Origin: Maricaulis sp.
GTDB lineage: Bacteria > Pseudomonadota > Alphaproteobacteria > Caulobacterales > Maricaulaceae
Direction: 5' to 3'
DNA: 49,407 bases
NCBI GenBank assembly: GCA_002692855.1
Contig: NZMJ01000015.1
Span: forward strand, 1-49,407
The notes beneath the pieces are model-generated. The model worked only from the letters and a program-made list of their open reading frames with translations, made no database searches and was not told the DNA's origin. Positions 18,896 to 28,051 of this stretch are shown piece by piece. Position 1 is the first letter of the stretch, and the number at the start of each line of letters is the position of its first letter. The position numbers and the translations under genes were made by a program.

Positions 18896-21466
18896 ATGCC
18901 CAAGAAAATGCTGATCGACGCGGGTCATCGCGAAGAGACCCGTGTTGTCGTGATCGAAGGATCGAAGGTTGAGGAGTTTGATTTCGAGGCTGCGGCCCGA
19001 AAGCCGATCCGCGGAAACATCTATCTGGCGAAAGTCACCCGCGTAGAGCCGTCCCTCCAGGCGGCCTTCGTGGAATATGGCGGCAACCGCCACGGCTTCC
19101 TCGCCTTCAACGAAATCCACGCCGACTATTACCAGATCCCGCATGAAGACCGCGTCGCCCTCCAGAAGGAGGAAGAAGAAGCGGTGCGCGCCGAAGCGTC
19201 CGAGGTCGATGAGGACGGCGGAGATGATGACGACGATGGTTCGGAAAGCAGCCGCCGCCGGCGTAACGTCATGCGGCGCTACAAGATCCAGGAAGTCATC
19301 AAGCGCCGCCAGATCCTGCTGGTCCAGGTCGCCAAGGAAGAGCGCGGCAACAAGGGCGCAGCCCTGACGACCTATCTGTCGCTCGCCGGCCGGTACTGTG
19401 TGCTGATGCCGAACACGCCGCGCGGGGGCGGCATTTCGCGCAAGATCGCCAATGTCAAAGACCGCAAGCGCCTGAAAGAGGTCGTGTCCGGGCTGGAATT
19501 GTCGAAGGGCATGGGCCTGATCATCCGCACGGCGGGTGGCTCGCGCACCAAGGCGGAGATCCGCCGGGATTACGATTATCTGCGCCGCCTGTGGGACAAT
19601 ATCCGCGAAAAGACGATGACGTCCGTCGCGCCGGAGCTGATCTACGAGGAAGGCGACCTGGTCAAACGCGCCATTCGCGACCTCTACGACAAGGACATCG
19701 AATCGGTCCTGGTCCAGGGCGACGAAGCCTACAAGGACGCGAAGGCCTTCATCCGCATGCTGATGCCCAGCCATGCGTCGAAGGTTCAGGCCTACCGCGA
19801 AGACATTCCGCTCTTCCAGCGTCACCAGGCCGAAAGCCAGCTGGAAGCGATCTATGACAGCCAGGTTCAGCTGAAATCGGGCGGCTATCTGGTGATTCAC
19901 CAGACCGAGGCCCTTGTCGCGATTGACGTCAATTCGGGACGCGCGACCAAGGAACGCAATATCGAGGCGACCGCCCTCAAGACAAATACCGAAGCCGCCG
20001 ACGAGGCCGCGCGCCAGATGCGCCTGCGCGATCTGGCCGGTCTGATCGTGATCGACTTCATCGACATGGAAGAGTCGAAAAATGTCCGCGCGATCGAAAA
20101 GCGGATGAAGGACGCGCTGAAGCGCGACCGCGCCCGCCTGCAAATGGGCAAGATCTCGCAGTTCGGCCTGATGGAAATTTCACGCCAGCGTCGGCGCACC
20201 TCCCTTCTCGAAGGCTCGACGAAGGCCTGCCCGACCTGCAAGGGCGCGGGCTTCGTCCGCTCGACGGAATCGAGCGCCCTGGTGGCGTTGCGCGCCCTCG
20301 AAGAAGAAGGCGCCAAGGACCGCGCCGACCGCGTCCGCCTGACCGTGCCGACCGATGTCGCGCTCTATCTCCTCAACGAGAAGCGAGACGATGTCCTGGC
20401 CATCGAGACCCGTTCGGCGATGCGCGTCATCATCAGCGCCGATCCCGACCTGACCCCGCCGGACTGCCGCATCGAAATGCTCGAACCGCGCGGAGCCGAT
20501 TCGCCGCGCCGCCCGGCGCCGGTCGCCGTGACGCCCGAGATCGAGCCTGAAGACACCTATGTCGAGGACATCGACGAGGACGAGGACGAAGACGAGGCCG
20601 TGTCCGCAGCCGAAACGGACAAGGATGCTTCCGACGGCCGGTCCGAGGACGGCAAATCCGAACGCGGTGGCCGTGGCCGTCGTGGCCGGCGCCGCCGCAA
20701 GCCGCGCGGCGGCGAGTCTGCGTCCGCAGCGTCCGATGCAGAGACGTCCGACGACGCCAAGGCGGACGAGTCCGACGGCGATGCAGCCCCGTCAGGTGAA
20801 ACCGGCGATCGCGACGAGGATGGTCAACCCAAGAAGCGCCGCCGCCGCGGCCGGCGCGGTGGACGGGGCCGTCGCCGCCGCAACGGCGATGGCGAGAATG
20901 CTTCGACCGAGGCGCAGGATTCCTCCGACGCTGACGGCGAGTCGGGTGACACCTCCGAGCAAGCCGCCGAGGCGGACACTCCGCTGACCATCGTCGAGCC
21001 GACGTCCGAAGACCTGCCGTCGTCGGAACCGGCACCGCGCAAGCGGGCCCGGCCGTCTCGCCGCAAGACGGCAGAGGACGAGGCGAAATCGGCTGACGAA
21101 GCAACGCCCGTCGAAGCTGAAGCCACTTCGGAAGCGCCTACGGAGGCGGCCGAAGAGAAGCCGAAGCCGAAACGCACGCGCCGCAAGCCTGCTGCGAAGA
21201 AGGCCGAAGTGGCTGAACCGGCCGACACGCCGGCCCCGGACCAGCCGGAGGCGGACGCCAAGGCGGAAGAAAAACCCAAACCCAAGCGCACCCGCCGCAA
21301 GCCCGCTGCCAAGAAGGACGCTGAACCGGCGCCCGAACCGGTCGAGGCCGCCGAGCCCGCGGCTGACACCAATGCGCCCGAAGCCCTGCAGGAAGCCGAA
21401 CCGCCTGCCGATGACGCTTCCAAGAAGCGTGGCTGGTGGCAACGCGGGGCGAAACTGTTCAGCTGA
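18896..21466 (+). CDS. rne: Ribonuclease E
   Basis: An 856-residue RNase E, the endonuclease core of the RNA degradosome. The N-terminus has the RNase H-like/S1 region with the alphaproteobacterial insertion (acidic stretch about 95-120 inside S1). The DNase I-like catalytic part contains VAIDVNSGRAT and LIVIDFIDM, and the Zn-link cysteines are ACPTCKGAG (C445, C448). After about residue 545 the protein is a disordered scaffold with acidic blocks, two Arg-rich RNA-binding blocks (GGRGRRGRRRRKPRGG and a second near 645-665), and two copies of KPKPKRTRRKPAAKK. It ends in KKRGWWQRGAKLFS; a terminal GWW motif binds PNPase in Caulobacter RNase E. Confidence 0.95.
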   Translation: MPKKMLIDAGHREETRVVVIEGSKVEEFDFEAAARKPIRGNIYLAKVTRVEPSLQAAFVEYGGNRHGFLAFNEIHADYYQIPHEDRVALQKEEEEAVRAEASEVDEDGGDDDDDGSESSRRRRNVMRRYKIQEVIKRRQILLVQVAKEERGNKGAALTTYLSLAGRYCVLMPNTPRGGGISRKIANVKDRKRLKEVVSGLELSKGMGLIIRTAGGSRTKAEIRRDYDYLRRLWDNIREKTMTSVAPELIYEEGDLVKRAIRDLYDKDIESVLVQGDEAYKDAKAFIRMLMPSHASKVQAYREDIPLFQRHQAESQLEAIYDSQVQLKSGGYLVIHQTEALVAIDVNSGRATKERNIEATALKTNTEAADEAARQMRLRDLAGLIVIDFIDMEESKNVRAIEKRMKDALKRDRARLQMGKISQFGLMEISRQRRRTSLLEGSTKACPTCKGAGFVRSTESSALVALRALEEEGAKDRADRVRLTVPTDVALYLLNEKRDDVLAIETRSAMRVIISADPDLTPPDCRIEMLEPRGADSPRRPAPVAVTPEIEPEDTYVEDIDEDEDEDEAVSAAETDKDASDGRSEDGKSERGGRGRRGRRRRKPRGGESASAASDAETSDDAKADESDGDAAPSGETGDRDEDGQPKKRRRRGRRGGRGRRRRNGDGENASTEAQDSSDADGESGDTSEQAAEADTPLTIVEPTSEDLPSSEPAPRKRARPSRRKTAEDEAKSADEATPVEAEATSEAPTEAAEEKPKPKRTRRKPAAKKAEVAEPADTPAPDQPEADAKAEEKPKPKRTRRKPAAKKDAEPAPEPVEAAEPAADTNAPEALQEAEPPADDASKKRGWWQRGAKLFS

Positions 21467-21476
21467 CCTGGCGAGT

Positions 21477-21504
21477 TGGCGCAGATCTCGCACGGTCTGC
21501 GCCA
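21477..21504 (+). terminator. Hairpin downstream of rne
   Basis: A perfect 9-bp stem (TGGCGCAGA at 21477-21485 with TCTGCGCCA at 21496-21504) around a 10-base loop, beginning 11 bases after the rne stop. There is no T run, so it may protect the 3' end or cause only partial termination. Confidence 0.5.
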
Positions 21505-21582
21505 GCCCTGCCTTCCCCGTTGTCAGCGCGGCATGACTTGATAAGCTGTGGCATCAGCGGGGGCTGACTGAACGGAGACTTC

Positions 21583-22980
21583 ATGCGCGCCCTCATTGCC
21601 GCCCTTAGCGCCGCCGCCCTGTTTTTCGCCCTGCCGGCGACTGCCGCAGCGCAAACGCTCATCCGGGATACCGAGATCGAGCAGATGCTGCGCGAATATA
21701 CCAATCCGCTTCTTGTCGCCGCAGGCCTCGATCCCAACGATGTCGGCCTCTACATAATCGGTGACCAGGAAATCAACGCCTTCGTGACCGGCGGCCAGAA
21801 CATTTTCGTCAACACCGGCACGATCATGGAGTCGGAGACACCGCTCCAGATCAAGGGCGTGCTCGCCCATGAGGCGGGCCACATTTCCGGCGCGCACCTG
21901 GCGCGGATGAGCGAAGCGGCGCAGGGCGCGATGGTGCCGATGTTCGTGTCGATCGGTCTGGGGCTTCTTGCCGCGATGGCCGGTGAAGGCGGCGCGGCCA
22001 GCGCCCTGATCGCCTCGGGCCCGCAGTTCGGCGCCCTGAATTTCTACACCCACACGCGCGCCCAAGAATCGGCCGCCGACCAGGCCGCCCTGCAATACAT
22101 GACTGCCACGGGCCAATCCGGTGAAGGGCTGGTCGAGTTCTTTGAGCGCTTCCGCTACCAGGAAGTGTTCACCCCGGCGCGGCGCTATCGCTATTTCCTG
22201 ACGCACCCGCTGTCGTCCGAACGGATCGCGGCCCTGCGCGCCGGCGTGGACCGCAGCCCCTATCACGACGCGGCCGTTCCGCCGGAAGACCAGGCGCAAC
22301 TGGAACGTATCCAGGCAAAGATTTTCGGCTTCATGGCCCGGCCGGGCCAGGTGTTCGCGCGCTACCCGGAATCGGACACGTCCCTGCCGGCACGCTATGC
22401 CCGCGCAGTCGCCTACTATCAGGATGCGCGCCTCGACCGCGCGCGCGCCGAGATCGAAAGCCTGATCGCGGAGGAGCCGGAAAACCCGTTCTTCTACGAG
22501 CTTTACGGGCAAATGCTGTTTGAAAGCGGTCACGCCGATGAGGCGATCAGCTACCACCAGCGGTCCGTTGACCTGTTGCCGACTGCACCGCTGCTGAGGG
22601 TCAATCTGGCGATGGCGATGGTCGCAGTCGAGGATCCGCAATATCTCGAGGCCGCGCGCGACCATCTGCGGGTCGCGCTCGACATCGAAGCGGACAATGC
22701 CTTCGCGTGGTACAACCTGTCCCTGATCCACGAGCGGATGGGCAATACCGCCCTCGCCCAGCTCGCGATCGCCGAACAGGCCTACGCGACCGGAAACCGG
22801 ATGCGCGCCTTCCAGTTCGCAACACGCGCCATGCAAGACCTCGAGCCGGGAACGACGCCACGGTTTCGCGCCGCCGAGCTGATCGCCGTGGCGCAGCCGT
22901 CCGAGGAAGAAATGCGCGACCTCCAGCGCCAGCAACGCCAGCAGCAGCGCGAACAGCAGCGCCGCGAACAAGGCTACTAG
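21583..22980 (+). CDS. Secreted M48 metalloprotease with TPR-like repeats (BepA-like)
   Basis: A 465-residue periplasmic zinc protease. The signal peptide is about residues 1-23 (ending ATAAAQ). The HExxH motif is HEAGH (H96, E97, H100), and a third ligand is expected in the later helix RAQESAADQAAL (about residue 153). The C-terminal half (about 260-420) consists of helical TPR-like repeats. Family members such as BepA and LoiP work in outer-membrane protein assembly and quality control. GGAGA precedes the ATG. It is followed by a DsbA-like lipoprotein, and both act in the envelope. It ends in a Gln/Arg-rich tail. Confidence 0.9.
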   Translation: MRALIAALSAAALFFALPATAAAQTLIRDTEIEQMLREYTNPLLVAAGLDPNDVGLYIIGDQEINAFVTGGQNIFVNTGTIMESETPLQIKGVLAHEAGHISGAHLARMSEAAQGAMVPMFVSIGLGLLAAMAGEGGAASALIASGPQFGALNFYTHTRAQESAADQAALQYMTATGQSGEGLVEFFERFRYQEVFTPARRYRYFLTHPLSSERIAALRAGVDRSPYHDAAVPPEDQAQLERIQAKIFGFMARPGQVFARYPESDTSLPARYARAVAYYQDARLDRARAEIESLIAEEPENPFFYELYGQMLFESGHADEAISYHQRSVDLLPTAPLLRVNLAMAMVAVEDPQYLEAARDHLRVALDIEADNAFAWYNLSLIHERMGNTALAQLAIAEQAYATGNRMRAFQFATRAMQDLEPGTTPRFRAAELIAVAQPSEEEMRDLQRQQRQQQREQQRREQGY

Positions 22981-23053
22981 GCGCAGACGCCGGTCTCGCC
23001 TTTCCCGGTTCGATGTCCTAAACCGGACCGGACACATGTTTCCAAGGGGATTG

Positions 23054-23818
23054 ATGATGAAGCGCGTATTCGCGGCCGTGGCCGGAGCCCTGTTCCTTGC
23101 TGCTTGCAGCCAGAATGAAGCCGATGCCCGGCAGTCGACCGACAGCGAGTTCACCGACGCCGAGCGCGCCGAAATCAGCGAGATTGCGCGCGACTATATC
23201 CTGCAGAACCCCGAAATCATCGAAGAAGCCCTGATCGAGTTGCAGCGCCGCGCCCGTGCGCGCGAGCTCGACGCCTATGTCGCCCAGATTGCGAGCAATT
23301 CGGACGCCATCTTTGACGATCCGCGCGACCCGTCCATCGGTGACGACAACGCCGAGATCGTGATCGTCGAATTCATGGACTACAAGTGCGGCTATTGCCG
23401 GATCGCCAATCGCTGGGTCGAAGCCGCGATTGACGAGCATGGCGACCGGATCCGCGTCGTGTTCAAGGAATACCCGATCCTGGGCGAGGAATCGCGCGAG
23501 GCGGCGCGCGCGGCACTGGCTGCGCTTCGCCAGGGGGACGACCTCTATCTCGAATTCCACAGCACGATGATCCAGGCCTCGGGCCCGCTGCCGTCATCGC
23601 GGATCGACAGCTTCGCGGAAGCCGCCGGCATCGACGTGGCGCAGATGCGCGAAGACATGAACGACCCCGCCATCGAGGCACACCTGGAAGACGTCTACCG
23701 CCTCGGCCGCATGCTCGGAGCGGACGGTACGCCCTTCTTCATCGTTGATGGCACGCCGATCCCGGGTGCAAACATGGAAGCCCTGAACACCGCGCTTGAT
23801 GCTGCGCTGGAGGGGTAG
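23054..23818 (+). CDS. DsbA-family thiol oxidoreductase, predicted lipoprotein
   Basis: About 254 residues. The N-terminus MMKRVFAAVAGALFLAACSQ has a lipobox (LAAC, Cys18), so it should be lipid-anchored in the envelope. A helical dimerisation-like segment (about 30-85) is followed by a DsbA-like thioredoxin domain with the active site CGYC (C112, C115; DYKCGYCR) and the cis-proline loop GTPFFIVDG. This layout resembles the Com1/ScsC-type disulfide proteins. The start at 23054 is chosen because AAGGGGA lies at ideal spacing; an ATG at 23036 would place residues ahead of the signal. It probably oxidises or isomerises disulfides in periplasmic clients. Confidence 0.9.
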   Translation: MMKRVFAAVAGALFLAACSQNEADARQSTDSEFTDAERAEISEIARDYILQNPEIIEEALIELQRRARARELDAYVAQIASNSDAIFDDPRDPSIGDDNAEIVIVEFMDYKCGYCRIANRWVEAAIDEHGDRIRVVFKEYPILGEESREAARAALAALRQGDDLYLEFHSTMIQASGPLPSSRIDSFAEAAGIDVAQMREDMNDPAIEAHLEDVYRLGRMLGADGTPFFIVDGTPIPGANMEALNTALDAALEG

Positions 23819-23827
23819 GTTACGCCG

Positions 23828-23873
23828 GCCTCGTGCTTTGAGGCTCGCGTCAGCGGGCCTCAAAGGGCGAGGC
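23828..23873. terminator. Two-part hairpin between convergent genes
   Basis: An inner 9-bp perfect stem (CTTTGAGGC 23836-23844 with GCCTCAAAG 23857-23865) and an outer 6-bp stem (GCCTCG 23828-23833 with CGAGGC 23868-23873), separated by a 2-base mismatch. It fills the gap between the DsbA-like and VOC genes and could act in both directions. No clear T tract is present. Confidence 0.55.
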
Positions 23874-23878
23874 GAAAG

Positions 23879-24298
23879 TCAGCCCTCGGGCATCCAGACA
23901 TTCCCGTCTGCATCGATATTCCAGTGCGGGTTATGCGCGACTTCCCAGGCGTGACCGTCAGGGTCGGCGAAATAACCCGAATAGCCGCCCCATTCGGTGT
24001 CAGCCGCCGGGCGCATGATCTCGCCGCCCGCCCTCACCGCTTCGTCAAGCACAGCATCGACCGCGTCGCGGGCGGCGAAATTGATCGCCAGCGCGACACC
24101 GTCCGCGCCCGAAAGCGTGCGGCCGGTTTCCGCTTCGAAGGCCGTGCGGCGGTAAAGCCCGAGCACGATGCCGTTCAACTGGAAAAAGGCGATGTCGTCA
24201 TTGGCAAAGCCGGATTTCCAGCCAAGCGCCTCGTAGAAACCCTTAGATTTTGCCGGATCTGCGACGGCGAGTGTGATGAGCGATACGCGCTGGTCCAT
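23879..24298 (-). CDS. VOC-superfamily (glyoxalase/bleomycin-resistance-like) protein
   Basis: A 139-residue protein with the vicinal oxygen chelate fold: two beta-alpha-beta3 modules, the first around MDQRVSLITLAVADPAKSKGFYEALGW and the second around VALAINFAARDAVDAVLDEA. The C-terminal motif GYFADPDGHAWEVAHNP is typical, with the last acidic residue as a possible metal ligand. The substrate is unknown; similar proteins are often annotated as glyoxalase or antibiotic-resistance proteins without evidence. The start at 24298 is supported by GGGAGAG just upstream. Confidence 0.88.
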   Translation of the reverse strand: MDQRVSLITLAVADPAKSKGFYEALGWKSGFANDDIAFFQLNGIVLGLYRRTAFEAETGRTLSGADGVALAINFAARDAVDAVLDEAVRAGGEIMRPAADTEWGGYSGYFADPDGHAWEVAHNPHWNIDADGNVWMPEG

Positions 24299-24395
24299 GT
24301 CTCTCTCCCTTGTGATGGGAGAATAGAACATTACGGGAACATGACAATGACAATTGAGGCCCCAAAGCAATCTTGGAGCATCACGAAAGTTGCCT

Positions 24396-24534
24396 GGCCC
24401 TCCCCCTTGAGGGGAGGGCCGGGAGGCTTGGAGTCAGCAAGCCGACCGGGGTGGGGGTAATGGCCGATCGGTCACCCCACCCCGCTCCCGGACTTCTTCG
24501 TAGCCCGCTCGCGTCCCTCCTCCTTGAGGGGACG
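24396..24534. repeat. Three-stem intergenic repeat element
   Basis: This 139-base element has three stem-loops. The left end is a perfect 10-bp stem (24396-24405 with 24411-24420, loop CTTGA), the centre a perfect 10-bp stem (24447-24456 with 24475-24484), and the right end a shorter stem (24512-24517 with 24529-24534). The end hairpins share the CCTTGAGGGG core. It fills most of the 284-base gap between the VOC gene and thiG. The composition is like that of dispersed GC-rich repeats of Alphaproteobacteria; no reading frame in it looks coding. Confidence 0.65.
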
Positions 24535-24582
24535 AAAATCACCCGGATCCGTCAAATCAGCGATGTCAGTTATCGATAATGC

Positions 24583-25365
24583 CTAGATCAATCCGCTCAG
24601 CGGGCTGGACGGATCGGCGTATTTCTTCTTCGGCATGCGGCCGGCGAGATAGGCTTCACGGCCGGCGATGACGGCGTGCTTCATCGCGGTCGCCATGCGG
24701 ACGGGGTCCTTGGCCTCGGCAATGGCGGTGTTCATCAGGACGCCGTCGCAGCCCAGCTCCATCGCGACCGCCGCGTCCGATGCCGTGCCGACGCCGGCAT
24801 CGACGATCACCGGAACCGAGGTCTGTTCCACGATCAGGCGGATATTGACCGGGTTCTGGATCCCGAGGCCCGAGCCAATCGGCGCGCCGAGCGGCATGAT
24901 GGCGCAGCACCCCGCCTCTTCGAGCTTGCGGGCATAGACCGGATCGTCGCTGCAATAGACCATCACGTCGAAGCCGTCAGAAATCAGCATCCTGGCGGCA
25001 CGCAGCGTCTCTTCCATGTCGGGATAGAGGTGTTTCGGGTCTGACAGGACTTCGAGCTTCACGAGATTCCAGCCGCCCGCCTCGCGCGCCAGGCGCAGCG
25101 TTCGCACGGCATCCTCGCCGGTGAAACAGCCCGCCGTATTGGGCAGGAAGACGTATTTCTCCGGATCGATGAAATCGACAAGGCGCGGCTTGTCGGGGTC
25201 GGACAGGTTCACGCGGCGCAGCGCGACCGTGATCATTTCCGCGCCGGACGCTTCGAGCGCGCGGGCGTTCTGCTCGTAGCTCTCATACTTGCCGGTGCCG
25301 ATGATGAGGCGCGATTTCAACTCGCGGCCGGCGACGACCAGCGGGGTGTCTTCAGTCTTGCTCAT
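24583..25365 (-). CDS. thiG: Thiazole synthase ThiG
   Basis: A 260-residue TIM-barrel enzyme that condenses 1-deoxy-D-xylulose 5-phosphate, dehydroglycine and sulfur from ThiS-thiocarboxylate into the thiazole of thiamine. Family segments are visible: [35 protein letters not shown] (Schiff-base lysine), [15 protein letters not shown] and [16 protein letters not shown]. The ATG at 25365 (MSKTED) lies 4 bases after the thiS stop, so the two genes form one unit. No TPP riboswitch is seen upstream of thiS. Confidence 0.95.
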   Translation of the reverse strand: MSKTEDTPLVVAGRELKSRLIIGTGKYESYEQNARALEASGAEMITVALRRVNLSDPDKPRLVDFIDPEKYVFLPNTAGCFTGEDAVRTLRLAREAGGWNLVKLEVLSDPKHLYPDMEETLRAARMLISDGFDVMVYCSDDPVYARKLEEAGCCAIMPLGAPIGSGLGIQNPVNIRLIVEQTSVPVIVDAGVGTASDAAVAMELGCDGVLMNTAIAEAKDPVRMATAMKHAVIAGREAYLAGRMPKKKYADPSSPLSGLI

Positions 25366-25369
25366 GGAA

Positions 25370-25573
25370 TCAGCCTCCGCCGACGAAATGGACGATCTCG
25401 ATGCGATCACCGTCGGTGAGCACGGTCTCTGCGTAGAGCGATTTCGAAACGATCTCCAGATTGCGCTCGACCGCGACCTTGCGCGTGTCGAGGCCGAGTT
25501 CTGCCAGCAGACCGGTCACGGTCGCGCCGCCGGAAATCTCGCGGGTCTCGCCATTGAGCTCAATGCGTATCAT
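25370..25573 (-). CDS. thiS: Sulfur carrier protein ThiS
   Basis: A 67-residue ubiquitin-fold sulfur carrier. It begins [13 protein letters not shown] and ends in VHFVGGG, carrying the terminal Gly-Gly that is adenylated and converted to a thiocarboxylate for thiazole synthesis. It lies directly upstream of thiG (4-base gap). The short length and C-terminus fix the call; the open frame extends upstream but the extra part overlaps aroQ on the other strand. Confidence 0.93.
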   Translation of the reverse strand: MIRIELNGETREISGGATVTGLLAELGLDTRKVAVERNLEIVSKSLYAETVLTDGDRIEIVHFVGGG

Positions 25574-25690
25574 GATCCGAGAGATGGCGCGGCGAGTGAA
25601 AAAGCGCAACCACCAAGGCCGCATGGCGGCTTCCATACGGTGTGCGCCCGTCGTAGAAGGCAGGCCTCGCCAAAGAAGCGAACGGTGCGT

Positions 25691-26125
25691 GTGAGAAAAC
25701 CCGTCTACATCCTCAACGGACCGAATTTGAACCTTCTGGGTCGCCGCGAGCCGCATATCTATGGCACGCAGACGCTGAAGAACGTCGAATCGATGTGCGA
25801 AGCGAAGGCGGCGGCGCTCGGCCTGACCATCGACTTCCGGCAAACCAACCATGAAGGCGAGCTGATCGACTGGGTGCAGGAAGCGATGGATTCGGCTGCG
25901 GCCCTGATTCTCAACGCCGCAGGCTATACCCACACGTCCGTTGCGCTGCACGATGCCCTGAAAGCGCTCAGCATCCCGATCATCGAGGTGCATCTGAGCG
26001 ATCCCGCCCAACGTGAAAGCTTCCGGCACATCTCCTTTGTGGGCATGGCGGCGACGCAGAGCATCGCCGGGCTGGGTGCACGCGGATATGAACTGGCGCT
26101 AGAGAGTGCCGCCAGTCTGGTCTAG
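25691..26125 (+). CDS. aroQ: Type II 3-dehydroquinate dehydratase
   Basis: About 144 residues. It catalyses the third step of the shikimate pathway. Type II signatures are [19 protein letters not shown] near the N-terminus (catalytic Tyr and Arg), [28 protein letters not shown] and [17 protein letters not shown]. The start is a GTG at 25691; another in-frame GTG at 25685 is possible, with AAGAAG upstream serving either. The gene is divergent from thiS and followed 44 bases on by accB, the usual aroQ-accB-accC order. Confidence 0.94.
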   Translation: MRKPVYILNGPNLNLLGRREPHIYGTQTLKNVESMCEAKAAALGLTIDFRQTNHEGELIDWVQEAMDSAAALILNAAGYTHTSVALHDALKALSIPIIEVHLSDPAQRESFRHISFVGMAATQSIAGLGARGYELALESAASLV

Positions 26126-26169
26126 ACAGACACTCAAGAAGATTCCGAAGGAAAGGGGCGCGAAAGGAC

Positions 26170-26667
26170 ATGACAACGTCATCGAAATCCGGTTCGCCGC
26201 TGAATGCGAAGCTGGTCCGCGAGCTGGCGGAAATCCTGCGCGAGACTGAACTGACCGAGATCGAGGTCGAGAAGGGTGATTTGCGCCTGCGCGTTGCGCG
26301 AACGGTCCAGGCCGCCCCGATGATGCAAACGGTAGCTGCGCCGATGGCTGCAGCACCTGCACAGGCTGCGGCTCCGGCAACGCCTGCGGCCCAGCCGTCC
26401 GACCCGGCGTCAGCACCCGAAGGCGGCGACATTCCGGGCAGTGTCCCCTCCCCGATGGTTGGCACGGTCTACCTGCGCGCCAATCCCGAAGCCGATGCCT
26501 TCGCCAAGGTCGGCGATACGGTGAAGGAAGGCGACACGATCCTGCTGATCGAGGCGATGAAGACCTTCAATCCGATCACCGCACCGCGTTCCGGCAAGCT
26601 GTCGCACCTGTTCGTCACCGACGCCCAGCCGGTGGAATACGGCGAAGCGCTCTTCGCGATTTCCTGA
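26170..26667 (+). CDS. accB: Biotin carboxyl carrier protein of acetyl-CoA carboxylase
   Basis: A 165-residue BCCP. An N-terminal dimerisation/AccC-contact region (about 1-45) is followed by an Ala/Pro-rich swinging linker (46-90) and a biotinyl domain with the target lysine in [10 protein letters not shown] (K131). It carries CO2 between the biotin carboxylase and carboxyltransferase in malonyl-CoA synthesis. GAAAGGAC precedes the ATG; accC follows after 22 bases. Confidence 0.96.
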   Translation: MTTSSKSGSPLNAKLVRELAEILRETELTEIEVEKGDLRLRVARTVQAAPMMQTVAAPMAAAPAQAAAPATPAAQPSDPASAPEGGDIPGSVPSPMVGTVYLRANPEADAFAKVGDTVKEGDTILLIEAMKTFNPITAPRSGKLSHLFVTDAQPVEYGEALFAIS

Positions 26668-26689
26668 CGCCGCGCGGGAGCTGGCAACG

Positions 26690-28051
26690 ATGTTTGATAA
26701 AATCCTGATCGCCAATCGCGGTGAAATCGCCCTCCGGGTCCACCGGGCCTGTCAGGAGATGGGCATCAAGACCGTGGCGATCCATTCGGAAGCCGATGCG
26801 GACGCGATGCATGTCCGCCTGGCGGATGAGAGCGTGTGCGTGGGTCCGCCGCCTGCCGGCAAAAGCTATCTGAACATCCCGCAGATCATCGCGGCGTGCG
26901 AGATCACTGGTGCCCAGGCCGTTCACCCCGGCTATGGCTTCCTGTCTGAAAACGCGCGATTTGCCGAGATTGTCGAAGCTCACGGGCTGACCTTCATCGG
27001 ACCGACGGCCGAGCATATCCGCCTGATGGGCGACAAGATCACCGCGAAGCAAGCCGTAAAGGACGCCGGCATTCCGGTGGTTCCCGGCTCGGACGGCGGA
27101 ATCTCGGACATCGACGAGGCCGAGAAGATCGCCGAGCAGATCGGCTACCCGGTCCTCATCAAGGCTGCATCAGGCGGCGGTGGCCGCGGGATGAAGGTTG
27201 CCGAGAACAAGAAGCTGTTCCGCAACGCCGTCGAGACGGCCTCTGCCGAAGCCGCAGCTGCGTTCGGCGACGGTTCGGTCTATCTGGAAAAATACCTCGG
27301 CCAACCGCGTCACATCGAAATCCAGATCCTCGCGGATACGCACGGCAATTGTGTCCATCTGGGCGAGCGCGACTGCTCCTTGCAGCGCCGTCACCAGAAG
27401 GTGCTTGAGGAAGCCACCTCACCGGCGCTGGACGCCGAGGCGCGCGCAAAGATCGGGGCGGTCACCCGGGATGCCGTTGCGGCCATCGGCTATCGAGGCG
27501 TCGGTACGGTCGAATATCTCTACGAGAACGGCGAATTCTATTTCATCGAGATGAATACCCGCCTCCAGGTCGAACACCCGGTCACCGAGGCCATCACCGG
27601 TCTCGACCTTGTGCGCGAGCAAATCCTGGTGGCTGCCGGTGAAAAGCTGTCGCTGACGCAGGACGACATCGTCTTCAACGGTCACTCGATCGAGTGCCGG
27701 ATCAATGCCGAAGATCCCGCGACCTTTGCGCCCTCACCGGGCAAGGTCACCGAATTCCATGCGCCGGGCGGTCTGGGCGTGCGTCTCGATAGCGCGCTTT
27801 ATTCTGGATATTCGATCCCGCCCTATTACGACAGCCTGATCGGCAAGCTGATCGTGCACGGGCGCAATCGCCCCGAAGCCTTGTTGCGGCTTCGCCGGGC
27901 GCTCAACGAACTGGTCGTCAGCGGCGTCAAAACCACCAAGCCGCTGTTTCTGGACCTGCTTGATGAACCTGCTTTCGTTTCCGGCGACTATCACATTCGC
28001 TGGCTGGAGAGCTGGCTCGCCGAACGCAAGGCGGCCGGAAAAAGCGGGTGA
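26690..28051 (+). CDS. accC: Biotin carboxylase subunit of acetyl-CoA carboxylase
   Basis: A 453-residue ATP-grasp enzyme that carboxylates the biotin on AccB. It shows the N-terminal [20 protein letters not shown], the glycine-rich ATP loop [11 protein letters not shown], the [16 protein letters not shown] block and [16 protein letters not shown] with catalytic residues. The length is standard. The stop overlaps the aat GTG start by 4 bases (GTGA), so aat is translationally coupled. Confidence 0.97.
   Translation: MFDKILIANRGEIALRVHRACQEMGIKTVAIHSEADADAMHVRLADESVCVGPPPAGKSYLNIPQIIAACEITGAQAVHPGYGFLSENARFAEIVEAHGLTFIGPTAEHIRLMGDKITAKQAVKDAGIPVVPGSDGGISDIDEAEKIAEQIGYPVLIKAASGGGGRGMKVAENKKLFRNAVETASAEAAAAFGDGSVYLEKYLGQPRHIEIQILADTHGNCVHLGERDCSLQRRHQKVLEEATSPALDAEARAKIGAVTRDAVAAIGYRGVGTVEYLYENGEFYFIEMNTRLQVEHPVTEAITGLDLVREQILVAAGEKLSLTQDDIVFNGHSIECRINAEDPATFAPSPGKVTEFHAPGGLGVRLDSALYSGYSIPPYYDSLIGKLIVHGRNRPEALLRLRRALNELVVSGVKTTKPLFLDLLDEPAFVSGDYHIRWLESWLAERKAAGKSG

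Noticed and set aside
18599..20143. Long open frame antisense to rne
   Set aside because: Composition and lack of any domain mark it as a high-GC shadow of RNase E.
21523..23154. Long open frame antisense to the M48 protease gene
   Set aside because: No signal, domain or start context; the plus strand holds two clear genes.
23828..23873. Riboswitch or small RNA between the DsbA-like and VOC genes
   Set aside because: The hairpin lies downstream of both convergent genes, so a transcript-end role is simpler.
25574..25690. Possible TPP riboswitch upstream of thiS-thiG
   Set aside because: The 117-base region lacks the conserved CTGAGA and the later thi-box core on the minus strand, and it is mostly taken up by the divergent aroQ leader.
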